Source: an uncultured Lachnospiraceae bacterium
GTDB taxonomy: Bacteria; Bacillota; Clostridia; Lachnospirales; Lachnospiraceae
Length of the DNA: 12,615 bases
Assembly: GCA_947174725.1 (NCBI GenBank)
Contig: CAMWKA010000021.1
Span: forward strand, 1-12,615
Direction: 5' to 3'
Positions 1 to 6,083 of this stretch are shown here, piece by piece (positions within the stretch are counted from its first letter, which is position 1; each line of letters begins with the position of its first letter). The notes beneath the pieces were generated by a model, which worked only from the letters and a program-made list of their open reading frames with translations, did not search any database and was not told where the DNA came from. The translations under genes were made by a program, and so were the position numbers.

Positions 1-433
1 CAAGCTGCTCAATATTCGCAATCATCAAAATAACCATGACCATCTGGAGAACCGTCTTGATCTTTCCCCACCAGCTCGCCGCGATCACAACATCATTGTC
101 AGCCGCCACCAGACGGAATCCGCTGATTGCAAATTCCCTGCTGATAATGATGATCACCACCCATGACGGCATCTGTCCCAGTTCAATAAATGCGATCATG
201 GCGCTGCACACTAACAGCTTATCCGCCAACGGATCCATAAATTTACCGAAGTTCGTAACCAGATGATACTTCCTCGCGATCTTTCCATCCAAAAGGTCTG
301 TCAGGCTCGCCACCACAAAGATACCCAACGCAATCCATCTGCTATATGCTCCGCCATATCCCGACAATAAAAAGAACAGGAAAAACGGGATCAATATCAC
401 TCGAAATAATGTCAGTTTATTAGGTAAATTCAT
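1..433 (-). CDS. pgsA: CDP-diacylglycerol--glycerol-3-phosphate 3-phosphatidyltransferase, N-terminal part (cut by window edge)
   Basis: This integral membrane enzyme transfers a phosphatidyl group from CDP-diacylglycerol to glycerol-3-phosphate, the committed step to phosphatidylglycerol. The window holds the first 144 codons, with no stop before base 1. The protein starts MNLPNKLTLFRV, a typical PgsA start. It carries the complete CDP-alcohol phosphotransferase signature: D46-x2-D49-G50-x2-A53-R54-x8-G63-x3-D67-x3-D71. Hydrophobic stretches before and after the motif fit membrane helices. The ATG at 433 lies inside the end of rimO, with a 14-base overlap, and a GGAG sits 9 bases upstream within rimO, so the two are probably translationally coupled. 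The start is firm because the family begins the same way. The remaining roughly 35-45 residues should lie beyond the left edge. Confidence 0.95.
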   Translation of the reverse strand, partial: MNLPNKLTLFRVILIPFFLFFLLSGYGGAYSRWIALGIFVVASLTDLLDGKIARKYHLVTNFGKFMDPLADKLLVCSAMIAFIELGQMPSWVVIIIISREFAISGFRLVAADNDVVIAASWWGKIKTVLQMVMVILMIANIEQL

Positions 434-1754
434 CCGCCAGTTCTCCAATCAAATCATATTCATTGCTTCCGGTGATCCGGACATTTATCATCGTACCACT
501 GTAAAGATCCCTGTCCGTCTCAATAAACACGTTGCCATCAATACCGGGAGCATCCATATAAGTTCTTGCAACGATCACACCCTCGTCAGAAAGACGTCCC
601 TCCACCATAGCGGGAAGCACCTGCCCGACCATGGCTTCTGCCTTTTCAAACGCAATCTCCTGCTGCAGCAGCATAATTTCATTTCTGCGAAATTCTTTCT
701 CCTCCTCCGCAACCTGATCAGGCATCTCTGCCGCCGGAGTATCTTCCTCTGCGGAGTATGTAAACACCCCAAGCCTGTCAAATTCCATCTCGTCCACAAA
801 CGAAGCAAGCGTCTCAAACATCTCGTTGGTTTCTCCCGGAAAACCGGTAATCAAAGTAGTTCTGAGACAGATATCCGGGATTTCACTACGCAGCCTTTCT
901 ATCGTTGTTCTAAGACCGTTTCTGTTGGTCCTGCGCCCCATCCTTTGAAGGATCCAATCGTCCGCATGTTGGATCGGCAGATCAAGATAATGACAGATCT
1001 TTTTCTCTTCCTTCATCGTCCGGATCAATTCCTCATCGATCTCCTCCGGATAACAGTACATAATGCGTATCCATTCGATTCCGTCGATCCTGCACAGTTT
1101 TCTGAGCAGTTCCGATAATGATTTCTTCCCATAAAGATCCTGTCCATATACCGTGGTCTCCTGCGCCACAAGGATCAGTTCTTTTACGCCCTGATCCGCA
1201 AGTTTTTTTGCTTCCGCCAGAAGCGCCTCCATCGGAACGGATCGGTAATTGCCCCTAACCTTCGGAATGATACAATAGGTACAATGCTTATCGCAGCCCT
1301 CCGCGATCTTCAGATAAGCATAATAACCGCCTGTTGTCAGAATCCGTCTTTTTCCGTACAGCGGAGCACAATCGGCTGCCATAACCGCATCCCTGCTCTT
1401 GCCGGCGAGAATACTTTCGATCACTGCAATCAGCTGACCGGCTCCCGTCGTCCCGATGATCGCATCCACCTCCGGGATCTCCTCATGGATCTCCTTTGCA
1501 TAGCGCTGTGCCAGACATCCGGTCACGATCAACGCCTTACATCTTCCCTGCTCTTTTAACGTCCCCATCTCAATCAACGTATCAATGCTTTCCTGTTTCG
1601 CATCCATGATAAAACAGCAGGAATTGACGATGACAATATCAGCCTCAGACTCTTCATCCGTGATCTGATATCCCGCATCCGCAAGCATCCCTAACATCAT
1701 TTCACTGTCAACCAGATTTTTATCACATCCCAGAGAGACCAGCAATACATTCAT
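420..1754 (-). CDS. rimO: Ribosomal protein S12 methylthiotransferase RimO
   Basis: RimO is a radical-SAM enzyme that adds a methylthio group to a conserved aspartate of ribosomal protein S12. At 444 residues it is of normal length. The N-terminal MTTase domain shows the cluster cysteines C10, C46 (or adjacent C47) and C80. The radical-SAM motif C154-x3-C158-x2-C161 follows (CDKHCTYC), and a TRAM domain occupies roughly residues 378-440. It is called RimO rather than the tRNA enzymes MiaB or MtaB because of the start MNVLLVSLGCDKNLVDSE and the CIIPKVRG segment after the third cysteine. The ATG is preceded by GGAG with suitable spacing. It lies 75 bases after rpoZ, separated from it by a terminator-like hairpin, and overlaps pgsA downstream. 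I saw no clear promoter of its own, so it may depend on readthrough or on a promoter inside rpoZ. Confidence 0.96.
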   Translation of the reverse strand: MNVLLVSLGCDKNLVDSEMMLGMLADAGYQITDEESEADIVIVNSCCFIMDAKQESIDTLIEMGTLKEQGRCKALIVTGCLAQRYAKEIHEEIPEVDAIIGTTGAGQLIAVIESILAGKSRDAVMAADCAPLYGKRRILTTGGYYAYLKIAEGCDKHCTYCIIPKVRGNYRSVPMEALLAEAKKLADQGVKELILVAQETTVYGQDLYGKKSLSELLRKLCRIDGIEWIRIMYCYPEEIDEELIRTMKEEKKICHYLDLPIQHADDWILQRMGRRTNRNGLRTTIERLRSEIPDICLRTTLITGFPGETNEMFETLASFVDEMEFDRLGVFTYSAEEDTPAAEMPDQVAEEEKEFRRNEIMLLQQEIAFEKAEAMVGQVLPAMVEGRLSDEGVIVARTYMDAPGIDGNVFIETDRDLYSGTMINVRITGSNEYDLIGELADEFT

Positions 1755-1767
1755 AAAAATCAGCTCC

Positions 1768-1780
1768 TACATCAAATGTA
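1768..1780 (-). other. Small perfect hairpin in the rimO leader
   Basis: TACAT-TTG-ATGTA forms a 5-bp stem with a 3-base loop. It sits directly between the U-run of the preceding terminator-like hairpin and the GGAG ribosome binding site of rimO. It could affect ribosome access or be chance; at this size the evidence is weak. Confidence 0.3.
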
Positions 1781-1819
1781 AAAATAGCGCGTCTTTGTCA
1801 CATCCAAAGAACACGCTAT
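1779..1819 (-). terminator. Terminator-like hairpin between rpoZ and rimO
   Basis: Read on the minus strand, ATAGCGTGTTCTTTG pairs with CAAAGACGCGCTAT around a 7-base loop (GATGTGA). That gives about 14 pairs with one bulged T and one G-U pair, followed at once by a run of five Ts. It begins 10 bases past the rpoZ stop. It has the form of an intrinsic terminator, probably partial, because rimO and pgsA lie just downstream with no obvious promoter. Confidence 0.75.
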
Positions 1820-1829
1820 CATGGCTGTA

Positions 1830-2063
1830 TTAATCCTCGTCGCCAAGTATTTTTATCTTTGATTCATTCAGTTCCTCTACCGCCACAGACAGAGGTTTTT
1901 TCCCTTTGCTATATACCAGCGGCGCATCGCCTGCTATGATCTGTCTTGCTCTTTTTGCCGTCGCCATAACGATGGAATAACGGCTTGCGACAACAGGCTC
2001 TTCCCCCGGCTCAACCTCACTGTTTACAACTGCCATAAGATCTGTGTAAGATGGGTGTAACAT
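1830..2063 (-). CDS. rpoZ: DNA-directed RNA polymerase omega subunit
   Basis: Omega is the small subunit that helps assemble RNA polymerase by holding the beta-prime subunit. The 77-residue product shows the family core: a start near MLHPSYTDLM, then the helix SRYSIVMATAKRARQI with the conserved R-Y-x-x-V-x-x-A-x-x-R-A-R-x-I pattern, then KPLSVAVEEL near the C-terminus. The ATG at 2063 has a strong AAGGAG 9 bases upstream. It follows gmk by 20 bases, the usual gmk-rpoZ pair in Firmicutes, and a terminator-like hairpin follows its stop. The identification is firm despite the small size. Confidence 0.94.
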   Translation of the reverse strand: MLHPSYTDLMAVVNSEVEPGEEPVVASRYSIVMATAKRARQIIAGDAPLVYSKGKKPLSVAVEELNESKIKILGDED

Positions 2064-2083
2064 AATTTCATTCTCCTTATTAT

Positions 2084-2722
2084 TTATTTCCGGCTTATTT
2101 CCACCAATTCACTCCGGATTTCCTTGATGAATGTCTCATTGCGTACCGGGGTCAACCGGGCGGCATTGATGACTTCATGGGTTTTTCTGATACAATCCTC
2201 CAAGGAATCATTGACGATGATATAATCATACTGTCCGATTCCCTCCGCTTCTTCCGCAGCTCTGCGCATCCGCTTTTCTACGACCTCCGGTGTCTCCGTT
2301 CCCCTGCCCACCAGTCGTCTTTTTAATTCTGCTGCCGAAGGCGGAACAATAAACAGGAGCAACGCCGTCGGGAACTGTTCTTTGATCTTAAGCGCCCCCT
2401 GGATCTCGATCTCCAGTATAACGTCCCTACCCTCTTGCAACTGCTGTTGTACATACTTTTTAGGCGTTCCGTAATAATTATCACAGTAAGAAGCATACTC
2501 AATCAGACCGCCATTCCTGATTTCCTCTTCAAACCGCTCTCTATTCACAAAGAAATAAGATACCCCTTCTTCTTCTCCGGGGCGTGGGCTCCTCGTCGTC
2601 ATGGAGACAGACAGCGCATACTGCTCATACTGCTCCATCAGACCATGTACCACACTTCCCTTACCGGTTCCGGCAAATCCGGATATCACTACAAGAATTC
2701 CCTCACGTTTCACCAATTTCAC
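2084..2722 (-). CDS. gmk: Guanylate kinase
   Basis: This cytoplasmic enzyme phosphorylates GMP to GDP with ATP. The 212-residue product has the P-loop G15-F-A-G18-T-G20-K21-G22-S23. The GMP-binding segment SVSMTTRSPRPGEEEGVSYFF covers roughly residues 38-58, and EIEIQGALKIK follows near 103-113; both are typical of Gmk. The first possible start is GTG at 2722, which overlaps remA by 20 bases. However, the GGAGG site is only 3 bases from that GTG, 9 bases from an in-frame TTG at 2716 and 12 bases from a second GTG at 2713. The TTG has the best spacing, so the true N-terminus may be two residues shorter. No ATG is available. Translational coupling to remA is likely. Confidence 0.95.
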   Translation of the reverse strand: MKLVKREGILVVISGFAGTGKGSVVHGLMEQYEQYALSVSMTTRSPRPGEEEGVSYFFVNRERFEEEIRNGGLIEYASYCDNYYGTPKKYVQQQLQEGRDVILEIEIQGALKIKEQFPTALLLFIVPPSAAELKRRLVGRGTETPEVVEKRMRRAAEEAEGIGQYDYIIVNDSLEDCIRKTHEVINAARLTPVRNETFIKEIRSELVEISRK

Positions 2723-2963
2723 CGTCCTCCGTCTGCGCTCTGCCCATGATCGTCTCCGGCAGGAGCGCTGAAAGAACCACCTGCTGATTTTCCATCACGA
2801 TCACCGCCTTCGTCTTCCGTCCCTGGGTTGCGTCGATCGCAAGACCATTTTCCTTTGCATGCTGCACCAGACGTTTGATCGGCGCGGCGTCAGGACTCAC
2901 GATCGAGATGATCTTTTCTACATTTACAACATTCCCATATCCAATGTGAATCAGCTTACTCAA
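2703..2963 (-). CDS. remA: RemA/DUF370-family regulatory protein
   Basis: RemA of Bacillus subtilis is a small DNA-binding protein that activates extracellular matrix and osmoprotection genes; the family is DUF370. The 86-residue product has the family start IHIGYGNVVNVEKIISIVSPDAAPIKR, followed by the pattern A-x-D-A-T-x-G-R-K-T-x-A-V-I (residues 43-56) and a short variable tail. Position between yicC and gmk is the canonical Firmicute context. The start is a TTG at 2963 with GAGG 8 bases upstream, 14 bases after the yicC stop. No nearer ATG or GTG exists. Its function in this organism is inferred from family and context only. Confidence 0.92.
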   Translation of the reverse strand: MSKLIHIGYGNVVNVEKIISIVSPDAAPIKRLVQHAKENGLAIDATQGRKTKAVIVMENQQVVLSALLPETIMGRAQTEDGEIGET

Positions 2964-2977
2964 GCAGGTATCCTCGT

Positions 2978-3856
2978 CTATTCTATATTCTGTATCTGTT
3001 CACGTACCTTCTCGATCTCTGTTTTTAACTCGATCCCATAAGCAGACAGATCCAGATCATTTACTTTGGAAAGGATCGTATTCGCTTCCCGGTTCATTTC
3101 CTGTGCAATAAAATCAAGCTTACGTCCTACGCTTCCACCATCCGTCAGCGTCTTCTTCGTCGTCTCAATATGGCTGCGCAGCCGGACGATCTCCTCATCC
3201 ACGCAGACCTTGTCCGCAAAGATCGTAACCTCCGTCAGCAGACGTCCCTCATCGATCTGTACATCGGAAAGCATCTCTTTTATCTTTGTCTGAAGCTTTA
3301 CCTGATATTCCCTGACGATCTCTGGCGATCTTGCCGCGATCTCATCTACCACCTTTAACATCCCGTCCAGCTTACCGATCAGGTCATTTTTCAGATTTTC
3401 GCCTTCCCTCTGTCTGGCTTCCACAAACGCTTCGGCAGCGCCTCTCAGCGTCTTTTCCAGAAGTCCCCAAAGTTTTTCCTCATCAATTGGCTGTTCCTCC
3501 ATCGTAAACACTTCCGGATAACGTGAAAGCGTCGATGCACGGATGTCGTCTTCCAGACCGAATTCCTCTTTCATCTGTTTCAAATAGGAAAGGTATTCCG
3601 CTGCAACATCATGATTATATTTGATAGTAACATTTTCTTCCGTGTAATCCTCAAAGGTGATAAAAATATCCACCTTTCCCCTCTGGGCATATTCCTTCAT
3701 CAGATTGCGGATGGATGCTTCAAAAAAATTAAGCTTTTTCGGCATCTTGATATTCTCGTCCAGATACCGGTGATTGACCGCCTTCATCTCAACCATGAAC
3801 TTACGACCGTCTTCCTCCATCTCACAACGTCCAAATCCAGTCATGCTTTTGATCAT
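2978..3856 (-). CDS. yicC: YicC/YloC-family endoribonuclease
   Basis: YicC proteins are widespread bacterial RNA-processing proteins; Escherichia coli YicC affects turnover of the small RNA RyhB and the family has ribonuclease activity. The 292-residue length is normal. The start MIKSMTGFGR is the family signature. An N-terminal YicC domain covers about residues 1-155. A DUF1732 C-terminal domain follows, with ADKVCVDEEIVRLRSH (215-230) and GRKLDFIAQEMNREANT (244-260). The open frame extends 43 codons further upstream, to 3985, but the ATG at 3856 has a GGGGGA site about 9 bases ahead and matches the family start, so it is preferred. It is the first gene of the compact yicC-remA-gmk-rpoZ cluster. 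I found no strong promoter just upstream; a tRNA-Pro unit lies 154 bases ahead. Confidence 0.95.
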   Translation of the reverse strand: MIKSMTGFGRCEMEEDGRKFMVEMKAVNHRYLDENIKMPKKLNFFEASIRNLMKEYAQRGKVDIFITFEDYTEENVTIKYNHDVAAEYLSYLKQMKEEFGLEDDIRASTLSRYPEVFTMEEQPIDEEKLWGLLEKTLRGAAEAFVEARQREGENLKNDLIGKLDGMLKVVDEIAARSPEIVREYQVKLQTKIKEMLSDVQIDEGRLLTEVTIFADKVCVDEEIVRLRSHIETTKKTLTDGGSVGRKLDFIAQEMNREANTILSKVNDLDLSAYGIELKTEIEKVREQIQNIE

Positions 3857-3912
3857 TTCACTTATTCCCCCATCCGTATTCCGGCAGATTCTCTGCTCCC
3901 CATCATTTATCC

Positions 3913-3945
3913 TGTCAGGAGTATCGCCATAAATACTTCCTGACA
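3913..3945 (-). other. Strong stem-loop in the yicC leader, without U-tract
   Basis: TGTCAGGA-A-GTAT pairs with ATACTCCTGACA around the loop TTATGGCG: 12 pairs, one bulged A. The sequence after it is GGATAAATG, with no T-run, so it is not an intrinsic terminator. It lies between the tRNA-Pro terminator and the yicC ribosome binding site, about 57 bases before the start codon. It could stabilise the mRNA 5' end, be a processing site, or bind a regulator as a DNA dyad. Confidence 0.6.
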
Positions 3946-3964
3946 ACCAGTCGTATCTCTCTGC

Positions 3965-3998
3965 GAAAAGAAGCCTTGCGATCAAACAAGACTTCTTC
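3965..3998 (-). terminator. Candidate weak terminator after tRNA-Pro
   Basis: GAAGAAGTCTTG pairs with CAAGGCTTCTTT (12 pairs, two of them G-U) around an 8-base loop, ending in TTTTC. It starts 12 bases after the tRNA 3' end. The T-run is short, so readthrough into yicC is plausible. Confidence 0.55.
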
Positions 3999-4010
3999 AG
4001 CAGAGTCCAA

Positions 4011-4085
4011 TCGGAGTGACAAGATTCGAACTTGCGGCCTCCGCGTCCCTAACACGGCGCTCTAGCCAAACTGAGCCACACCCCG
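4011..4085 (-). tRNA. tRNA-Pro (anticodon AGG)
   Basis: A complete 75-base cloverleaf can be folded by eye. The acceptor arm CGGGGTG/CACTCCG has C1-G72, as expected for proline, with discriminator A73. The D arm is GCTC/GAGC. The anticodon stem is CCGTG/CGCGG with loop TTAGGGA, giving anticodon AGG at 4048-4050 and G at position 37. The T arm is GCAAG/CTTGT with loop TTCGAAT. CCA is not encoded. A34 would need deamination to inosine to read all of CCU/CCC/CCA. It is driven by the consensus promoter at 4113-4141. Confidence 0.95.
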
Positions 4086-4112
4086 CCACGATTTCAAAAA
4101 CTCACGGAGTTA

Positions 4113-4141
4113 ATTATAAATAAACTCCACCCAAAAGTCAA
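4113..4141 (-). promoter_or_regulatory. Sigma-A promoter of tRNA-Pro
   Basis: TTGACT (4136-4141), a 17-base spacer and a perfect TATAAT (4113-4118) lie about 28 bases before the tRNA. A dyad GGAGTT-N11-AACTCC (4106-4128) spans the -10 element. The promoter begins 12 bases beyond the terminator of the upstream gene, so it clearly opens a new unit. Confidence 0.85.
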
Positions 4142-4153
4142 GACTTTTCCAAT

Positions 4154-4181
4154 AAAAAGGGAGATGTTCCATCTCCCTTTT
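4154..4181 (-). terminator. Intrinsic terminator of the Sel1-repeat gene
   Basis: AAAAGGGAGATG-GAA-CATCTCCCTTTTTATT on the minus strand: a perfect 8-bp G/C-containing stem with a 3-base loop, extended by A-T pairs and followed by a T-run. It starts 15 bases after the stop codon of the zinc-ribbon/Sel1 gene. Confidence 0.93.
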
Positions 4182-4196
4182 CTCAGTTCTTATCTT

Positions 4197-5990
4197 TTAC
4201 TTATAAACATACCCCATGTTGGTCTTTACAAAATGGTTCAGTTTTTCTTTTGCTTTCTGATGTCCCTGATTAGCAGCCTTGGCATAATACTGGTACGCCT
4301 GCTCTTGATCCTTTTGGACGCCCTTGCCGTAAGTGTAACAATATCCCAGAATATAATTGGCATTTTTCTCCCCTTCTTCGATTGCCTGATTCGCATAAGA
4401 AATTGCCTCCTCATACATCTCCTGAGTCGGTTTGATGCCAAAATCACGGTCAGGGTCGCTCAGACAGATTGCGATCCTATATTTTGCAAATCTGTCATTG
4501 CCAAGGATCTCCAGTAATTTTTTATACCACTGCACAGCCTGTTGCGGATCCTTTTTTACACCGGTTCCGAAATCATAGCTGACTGCCACGTTACGGATCG
4601 CCCGTTCATTGCCGGCCTTGGCTGCCTTTTCATTCCATGTAAATGCCGTCTTGGTATCTTTCTTTACGCCTTCGCCATACAGATAGCAGTTGCCCACCAT
4701 CGCCATTGCTTCCACATCTCCAAGCTCCGCACATTTAAGATAATATTTAAATGCTTCCGCAGGATTCTTCTTCACGCCGATGCCTTCCATGTGAATCCGT
4801 GCCAGAATCATATTTGCCAGCATCTGGTCTTCCGGATATTTCTTCATCAGGCTCTCGTCCGCTAAAGCCTCTTCCAGCTTCTTCTTCAGTTCCTCCGGAT
4901 CTTCCGGAAGTTCCTTACGGCTCCGCAGGCACCATTCCGCCATATACACTTTGGCTCTGTTCCTTCCATTCTCGCTTGCATCCTTCAAAAGCGGCGCCGC
5001 AAGCTTAAAAGATTTCTCCTGATAATAGAGGACTCCAAGATTCTCCTCGATCTCACAAAATACCTCCTTCATCTCCTGATTGTCCGCATCCTTACCTGCC
5101 TTCTGGTAATACGTATGGAATTTATCCAATGCGGACTCAAGATCTGTTCTCGCAGATTCTACCGATTTTTTTGCCTTAGTTAATGCCTTTTTACCCGTAC
5201 TCAACGCATCAGCGCCCAATTCTTCGATCTCTTTTTTCCTGCGTTCTTCTTCCGCTTTACGCGCTGCCTCTTCTTCCGCACGTTTGCGTTCTTCCTCTGC
5301 CTTGATGCGTTCTTCTTCCGCTTTACGCGCTGCTTCTTCTTCCGCTCGCTTACGTTCTTCCTCCGCTCTGGCACGTTCTTCTTCCGCCTTACGTGCTGCT
5401 TCTTCCTCCGCACGCTTGCGTTCTTCTTCTGCTTTGCGTGCCGCCTCTTCTTCTGCACGCTTACGCTCTTCTTCTGCTCTGGCACGTTCTTCTTCAAACT
5501 TACGTGCCGCCTCCCGCTCAGCCTTCCTGAGTTCCTCTTCGGCGCGTTTAAATTCTTCTCTTGCTTTCCGGACAGCCTCTTCTTCCTCTATCCTCCGCCT
5601 TTCTTCTTCCTGCCATGCCGCTTCCTGGACCGGCTTTGCTTCCACCGGCTGAATCGGATTTATTTCCGCTGACTGAACCGGATTCACTTCCGCTGACTGA
5701 ACCGTAAACACAGGAACTTCTGTCTCAACAGGCTGCTGCTTTTCTTTCAGAAAGTCCAGTTCCAGTTCTTCCGGCACTTCCTTCTTTTCATTTAAAAATG
5801 ATAGCGAAATATCCCCTTCATTGGATTTGCCGCATTTGGGACAGAACTTTGCCTTCGCGTCCATCGCAACGCCGCAATATACGCAGAATTTTGTTTTTGC
5901 CGATGTTTCGTTAAAGATCGTCCCACCGCATTTACCGCAAAATCTGTCCTTTCTGCCGATTTTTGTTCCACATTGCGCACATACCTTCAC
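4197..5990 (-). CDS. Zinc-ribbon, charged-helix and Sel1-repeat protein
   Basis: The cellular role is unknown; the architecture suggests a cytoplasmic scaffold or adaptor. Two zinc ribbons open the protein (C4/C7/C18/C21 and C36/C39/C50/C53, numbered from the start used here). An acidic, Q/P/V-rich linker follows, then about 140 residues of E/R/K/A-rich helix with tandem repeats. From about residue 375 to the end lie Sel1-like TPR repeats, recognisable by G-x-G-V-x-K-D/N-x2-x-A-x2-Y/W blocks such as YGEGVKKDTKTAF and YGKGVQKDQEQAY. There is no signal peptide or membrane segment. The open frame reaches a GTG at 5999, but the GGGGG site abuts that codon and lies 8 bases before the in-frame GTG at 5990, which gives the start MKVCAQCG, so 5990 is preferred (597 residues). 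It has its own promoter and a strong terminator, so it is probably monocistronic. Confidence 0.88.
   Translation of the reverse strand: MKVCAQCGTKIGRKDRFCGKCGGTIFNETSAKTKFCVYCGVAMDAKAKFCPKCGKSNEGDISLSFLNEKKEVPEELELDFLKEKQQPVETEVPVFTVQSAEVNPVQSAEINPIQPVEAKPVQEAAWQEEERRRIEEEEAVRKAREEFKRAEEELRKAEREAARKFEEERARAEEERKRAEEEAARKAEEERKRAEEEAARKAEEERARAEEERKRAEEEAARKAEEERIKAEEERKRAEEEAARKAEEERRKKEIEELGADALSTGKKALTKAKKSVESARTDLESALDKFHTYYQKAGKDADNQEMKEVFCEIEENLGVLYYQEKSFKLAAPLLKDASENGRNRAKVYMAEWCLRSRKELPEDPEELKKKLEEALADESLMKKYPEDQMLANMILARIHMEGIGVKKNPAEAFKYYLKCAELGDVEAMAMVGNCYLYGEGVKKDTKTAFTWNEKAAKAGNERAIRNVAVSYDFGTGVKKDPQQAVQWYKKLLEILGNDRFAKYRIAICLSDPDRDFGIKPTQEMYEEAISYANQAIEEGEKNANYILGYCYTYGKGVQKDQEQAYQYYAKAANQGHQKAKEKLNHFVKTNMGYVYK
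5247..5489 (-). repeat. In-frame tandem repeats encoding an E/R/K-rich helix
   Basis: Residues 168-248 of the Sel1-repeat protein consist of four units of 22, 15, 22 and 22 residues. Each contains the core ERKRAEEEAARKAEE, with an optional 7-residue lead such as ERARAEE or ERIKAEE. At the DNA level these are 66- and 45-base units that differ by synonymous changes. The alternating acidic and basic runs suggest a long single alpha-helix or coiled coil. Such repeats can change copy number by slippage or recombination. Confidence 0.85.
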
Positions 5991-6053
5991 TTGCAACACC
6001 CCCGATTATTTTCTATAATTTTAATAATTTTATCAACTCATATTTTCAAATAT

Positions 6054-6083
6054 ATTATATAACAAACATCTCCCAATAATCAA
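6054..6083 (-). promoter_or_regulatory. Likely promoter of the Sel1-repeat gene
   Basis: TTGATT (6078-6083), an 18-base spacer and TATAAT (6054-6059) lie 64 bases before the preferred start codon. The -35 element overlaps the stop codon of the upstream SH3/3D gene. The stretch between promoter and gene is very AT-rich, so other -10-like boxes exist. Confidence 0.55.

Noticed and set aside
3857..3985. In-frame 43-codon extension of yicC
   Set aside because: The family begins MIKSMTGFGR, the ATG at 3856 has a good ribosome binding site, and the extension covers the leader hairpin.
5201..5497. Minus-strand ORF of 98 codons, lysine/arginine-rich
   Set aside because: A frame-shifted reading of the repeat-encoding part of the Sel1 gene, not an independent gene.
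5284..5652. Plus-strand ORF rich in RSSSAL repeats
   Set aside because: It is the complement of the E/R/K/A repeat region of the Sel1 gene and has no ribosome binding site; a shadow.
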